Assembly: GCF_027625935.1 (NCBI RefSeq)
Contig: NZ_CP115300.1
Coordinates: 9,052,001 to 9,116,000, forward strand
Direction: 5' to 3'
DNA: 64,000 bases
Source of the DNA: Streptomyces camelliae
GTDB lineage: Bacteria > Actinomycetota > Actinomycetes > Streptomycetales > Streptomycetaceae
Position 1 is the first letter of the stretch; every line of letters starts with the position of its first letter. Shown in pieces: positions 61,306 through 64,000 of this stretch. Position numbers and translations under genes: made by a program. The notes under the pieces were generated by a model. It did not search any database. It saw only the letters and a program-made list of their open reading frames with translations, and was not told the DNA's origin.

Positions 61306-61715
61306 GCGCCGCTCGTGGCTGCCGGCGGCGGTCTGTCCTGCCTGTCCGGCGACGCCGTCAGCCAGCGCGTGTGCGGTTCCGTGTCCGGTGCCGGAATACG
61401 GCCGGCCCGACGGTACCGATTGCCGCAAGGCGGGATCCCGGCTGACGCAGGCGGGCGCGAGGCCGGCGATCGAAGGAGCCAGGCCGTATCTCCCGCCAAG
61501 CCCTGCCCCTTCGACGAACTCGCTATGCGCGGCCGTGGAGGAACAGACCACTCCTGAGAGGGCGGGATGTGAGCTGATGTCCGTTTCGTCGTTGTGGATG
61601 AAGTAGCCTTCGCCTGACGACTACGGACGTGGCAGGTGAACAGCCCCGGCTCTGGCTCGGTCAGGATGTTGCGCCCGGTCAGGCGCCCAGGTCCATCGCC
61701 TCGCACACGCCCCGT
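61306..61715. other. Region without a recognised gene
   Basis: About 410 bp between a TetR gene and the exporter fragment. It may contain decayed 5' parts of the exporter gene; nothing identifiable. Confidence 0.35.
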
Positions 61716-61899
61716 GCCCGCAATCGCCCGTGGTCTGCAGGTGGGCATCGTCTACGCGGTCTGGTCGAGTCTGGGCACCACCCTCATCGTGCTCGTCGGC
61801 GCATTGTTCCTAAACGAACCGTTGACACTGGCCAAGGTGACCGGGGTCGCCCTGGTGATCGCGGGGGTCGTGATCCTCAACCTCGGCGGTGCGCATTGA
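61716..61899 (+). pseudogene. SMR-family multidrug exporter, C-terminal half
   Basis: The frame reads ARGLQVGIVYAVWSSLGTTL-IVLVGALFLNEPLTLAKVTG-VALVIAGVVILNLGGAH, the third and fourth transmembrane helices of EmrE/QacE-type exporters. The first two helices with the essential Glu are absent (normal length about 105 residues). It is adjacent to and convergent with a TetR gene, a usual partner. Confidence 0.8.
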
Positions 61900-61933
61900 C
61901 CGGCTCCGGGCACAGGTCGGCCCCGGGCGGACT

Positions 61934-62548
61934 TCAGCGGGCGAGCAGTCCGCGGAGAACCACCCTTTCCACAGCTGTGACGAGTTCCGTCAATTGGGAG
62001 GCGTCAGCGCGGAGTCGGTCCGCGCGCCAGGAGAGGCCGAGAACGCCGTTCATGGCCGCCCACAACGCGGTGGCGGTGGTGACGGGATCGAGGTCGGCGG
62101 CGAGCGAGCCGTCGGCCACCCCGTCGGCCAGGGCGGCGGCGAGTTTGGCGTTCTGCTCGTCGACGAGCGCGGCGACCCGTTCCAGGGCCGCGGGTTCGTC
62201 CGGCGGCTCGGCCAGCAGGCGGAACTGGTGCGGGCGCTCGGCGGCGAAGCGGACGTACGCGGCCGAGGCGGCCCTGATGCGTTCCGCGGGGGTGCCCGGG
62301 GCAGCGTAGGCGTCGTCCATGTAGGTCCGGTTGTCCTCAAGTGCCCGCTCGGCAACGGCGATGAGAACGGCCGCGCGGCCGCCCACGCGGTTGTACACCG
62401 TCTGCACGGCGACATCCGCGCGTTCCGCGATGCCTTCCAAGGTGACCGCGTCGGGGCCTCCGGAGGCCAGCAGTTCCTCGGCGGCGTCGACGATGGCCGC
62501 ACGGGTTGCGGCGGCCCGACGTGTCGTGCGTGTGACCTTGATTGTCAT
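61934..62548 (-). CDS. TetR-family transcriptional regulator
   Basis: The 204-residue protein (MTIKVTRTTRRAAATRAAIV) has the HTH LEGIAERADVAVQTVYNRVGGRAAV and a TetR_C-type ligand domain (ATALWAAMNGVLGLSWRADR). It lies downstream of two SDR genes on the same strand, 67 bp from the SDR stop, and probably regulates them and/or the former SMR exporter. ATG at 62548 is chosen over a far longer in-frame extension without family match. Confidence 0.88.
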   Translation of the reverse strand: MTIKVTRTTRRAAATRAAIVDAAEELLASGGPDAVTLEGIAERADVAVQTVYNRVGGRAAVLIAVAERALEDNRTYMDDAYAAPGTPAERIRAASAAYVRFAAERPHQFRLLAEPPDEPAALERVAALVDEQNAKLAAALADGVADGSLAADLDPVTTATALWAAMNGVLGLSWRADRLRADASQLTELVTAVERVVLRGLLAR

Positions 62549-62615
62549 GGTCTTCGCTACTTTACGAGGTGCTCGAACGGCCGGACCCTCTGGGCCGCTT
62601 CCTTCAGCCCGGATT

Positions 62616-63497
62616 TCAGCGGGAACCGGCCTGATGGCGCTCATGCACCGCCGGGTCGTGCCAGCCCGACGCCGAGGCGAGGCCGAGGGCGCGCTGGACC
62701 GTCTGAGAGCGGAAACCGACACGTTCGAGTATCGGCCGGAACAGGCCGGGAGCGTTCGCGGTCAGGGTGAGGGACCTGGGGACGACGACGCGGTCCGCAC
62801 GGCGCTCGATGCCGCGGACGATGCCGGCGATGACTTTCTCCAGCGGCACCATCTTCCACAACCCCTTGGAGTTGCCGCCCCAGAGGGCGTGCCCGGCCGG
62901 GTCCGCGGTCACGTCGTCCATCATCGGAGTGCGGAAGAACGTGGGGTGGGCGCTGCCGACACCGACACCCAGGTGGCGAACCTCCAGGCGAAGGCTGTCG
63001 CACAGCGCCCACACGCCGGCCTTGCTCGCGGTGTAGGAGATCTGGAGCGGCGAGTGCACGAAGGCAGCCATGGACGAGACGGCGAGCAGGTAGCCCTCGT
63101 GGCGTTGCACGTGGGGGAGTGCGGCACGGAAGGTGCGCCAGACCCCGTTGAGGTTGACGTCGATGACACGTTCGTAGGCCGACGGGTCGATGGCCGCCAT
63201 CGGGGCCATGGTGTCGATCCCGGCGCCTGCGATGACGATGTCGAGGCGCCCGAAGTGCGTGGCGGCCTCGTGCATGGCTTGCTGCAGGCCGGCGAGGTCG
63301 CGTACGTCGGCGTGCCAGCCACGGGCGACTGTTTCGTCTCCCAGGTCCTGGGCTTGGGCCGTGGTAGCCGCGAGGCTGAGGTCGAGCAGCGCGAGGTTGG
63401 CGCCGCGCCCGCGCAGGGCCCGGGCGAGGGCAGCGCCCAGGCCGCCGGTGGAACCAGTGAGGACGACGGTGCGCCCGGCCAGGTCGTAACGGGTCAT
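62616..63497 (-). CDS. Short-chain dehydrogenase/reductase
   Basis: 293 residues, MTRYDLAGRTVVLTGSTGGL with the cofactor loop TGSTGGLG, then DIVIAGAGID (NAG-equivalent), LAVSSMAAF (catalytic Ser) and ISYTASKAGVWALCDSLRLE (YxxxK). The longer C-terminus (about 60 residues after GLWKMVPLEKVIAGIVRGIE) is typical of the classical SDRs next to flavin and lipid enzymes in actinobacteria. It starts 6 bp after the preceding SDR stop, in one operon. Confidence 0.9.
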   Translation of the reverse strand: MTRYDLAGRTVVLTGSTGGLGAALARALRGRGANLALLDLSLAATTAQAQDLGDETVARGWHADVRDLAGLQQAMHEAATHFGRLDIVIAGAGIDTMAPMAAIDPSAYERVIDVNLNGVWRTFRAALPHVQRHEGYLLAVSSMAAFVHSPLQISYTASKAGVWALCDSLRLEVRHLGVGVGSAHPTFFRTPMMDDVTADPAGHALWGGNSKGLWKMVPLEKVIAGIVRGIERRADRVVVPRSLTLTANAPGLFRPILERVGFRSQTVQRALGLASASGWHDPAVHERHQAGSR

Positions 63498-63503
63498 GAC
63501 GGC

Positions 63504-64000
63504 CTACCTCGGTGAGTCGGTCTGCGGGGACTTGCCTGTGGGGCCGGCGGATTCATCGAGTCGGCGCAGGAGTCGGCGCAGTTCGGGGTGGCGTTCGGCG
63601 ATGAGATCGGTGACGGGGTTAAGGACGCCGCGCAGGGCCGAAAACGGTGCCCACCTGCGGGGGACCATGACACGGGCCGAGCGGTTCTCGATGCCGCGGA
63701 CGACGGCGTCCGCGACGCGCGTGGGGGCGATGGCCTTGCCGAGCAGGGACGGGAAGGCGATCTCGCGCATGCGGGTGGTGATGTCGTTGCTTCCGAAGGC
63801 TGCTCCAGCGATGGGCGTGTGGACCCAGCCGGGGTAGAGCACCCCGGCGCTGGCGCCGTGGATGCCGAGTTCGGCGCGCAGGGCGCGGCCGAACTGCTCG
63901 ACGCCGGCCTTCGACATGGCGTAGGGGGCGTTGGTCATGCCGTTGAAGTAGGCGTACACCGAAGCGGTGACCAGGACGTGCCCGCGCGCCGCGATAACGT
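63504..64000 (-). CDS. Short-chain dehydrogenase/reductase, C-terminal part (cut by window edge)
   Basis: The readable part starts at the window edge with AARGHVLVTASVYAYFNGMT (catalytic Ser) and APYAMSKAGVEQFGRALRAE (YxxxK), then AGVLYPGWVHTPIAGAAFGS and a C-terminal extension ending GKSPQTDSPR. The N-terminal Rossmann part lies beyond 64000. It is the upstream gene of the SDR-SDR-TetR operon and a paralogue of its neighbour. Confidence 0.88.
   Translation of the reverse strand, partial: VIAARGHVLVTASVYAYFNGMTNAPYAMSKAGVEQFGRALRAELGIHGASAGVLYPGWVHTPIAGAAFGSNDITTRMREIAFPSLLGKAIAPTRVADAVVRGIENRSARVMVPRRWAPFSALRGVLNPVTDLIAERHPELRRLLRRLDESAGPTGKSPQTDSPR

Noticed and set aside
1..64000. CRISPR arrays, rRNA and tRNA genes
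   Set aside because: No regularly spaced repeats, cloverleaf with CCA-type acceptor, or rRNA-like segments were seen by eye; a covariance-model scan would be decisive.

Overview
The window looks like a telomere-proximal chromosome arm or linear plasmid of a Streptomyces-like actinomycete. Support: very GC-rich DNA with strong third-position bias, GTG and TTG starts, a Tpg-type telomere terminal protein gene (broken), two TrwC-like relaxase remnants, a broken replication-relaxation gene and several Streptomyces-type small conserved proteins. Transposable elements of many families make up a large share of it: IS3, IS5 (several), IS481, IS256 (two identical copies), IS21 (istB only), ISL3 (two), ISKra4, IS701, IS110 and IS1182. 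Most accessory genes are truncated, frameshifted or interrupted, as expected of a graveyard arm.

Layout. 1-7 kb: a MarR-controlled alpha/beta hydrolase with a palindromic operator, a GNAT acetyltransferase, abutting IS3 and IS5 elements, an FMN reductase divergent from its likely MarR repressor with two operator copies, and an IS481 element. 7.6-12.6 kb: relaxase remnant, a hypothetical gene and a phosphotransferase gene split by IS256 copy 1. 12.9-16.1 kb: an IS5 element whose ribosome binding site can be hidden in a leader hairpin, a coiled-coil protein and a decayed zinc-finger recombinase. 16.2-21.7 kb: a methyltransferase, then an IS5-family element that encloses a VOC gene, a degenerate istB and an ISL3 element that encloses a DUF6221-like gene. 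22-27 kb: a secreted Asn/Gly-rich protein, a Tat-exported poly-gamma-glutamate hydrolase, and tpg broken by two frameshifts and an 885-bp IS with a clean TAA duplication. 27-29.8 kb: a GT-rich strand-asymmetric tract, an ISKra4 remnant and gene fragments. 29.8-34 kb: an intact MMPL transporter / response regulator / histidine kinase operon. 34-42 kb: GNAT and hypothetical genes, a nonsense-mutated replication-relaxation gene, IS701 and a second relaxase remnant.

42-49.5 kb is the least ordinary part. An alcohol-dehydrogenase-type oxidoreductase, an FAD monooxygenase and a hypothetical gene, all on the minus strand, each have a homologous roughly 70-120-bp module on their 3' side. Next comes a run of truncated genes (Ku N-terminus, two integrase C-termini, coaD lacking its 3' end) whose breakpoints all carry the same 11-bp sequence CTTCTCTGAAC. 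49.6-54 kb: a decayed ISL3, an IS110 fragment and a DinB-like gene split by IS256 copy 2. 54-64 kb: GNAT, IS1182, a flavodoxin-fold oxidoreductase, a frameshifted quinone-oxidoreductase-like gene, a TetR-controlled SnoaL/metallochaperone pair with two operator copies, an SMR exporter fragment and an SDR-SDR-TetR operon running off the right edge.

Family names come from recognising motifs in the translated sequence; no database search was run. Single-base frameshifts could be real decay or sequencing errors.
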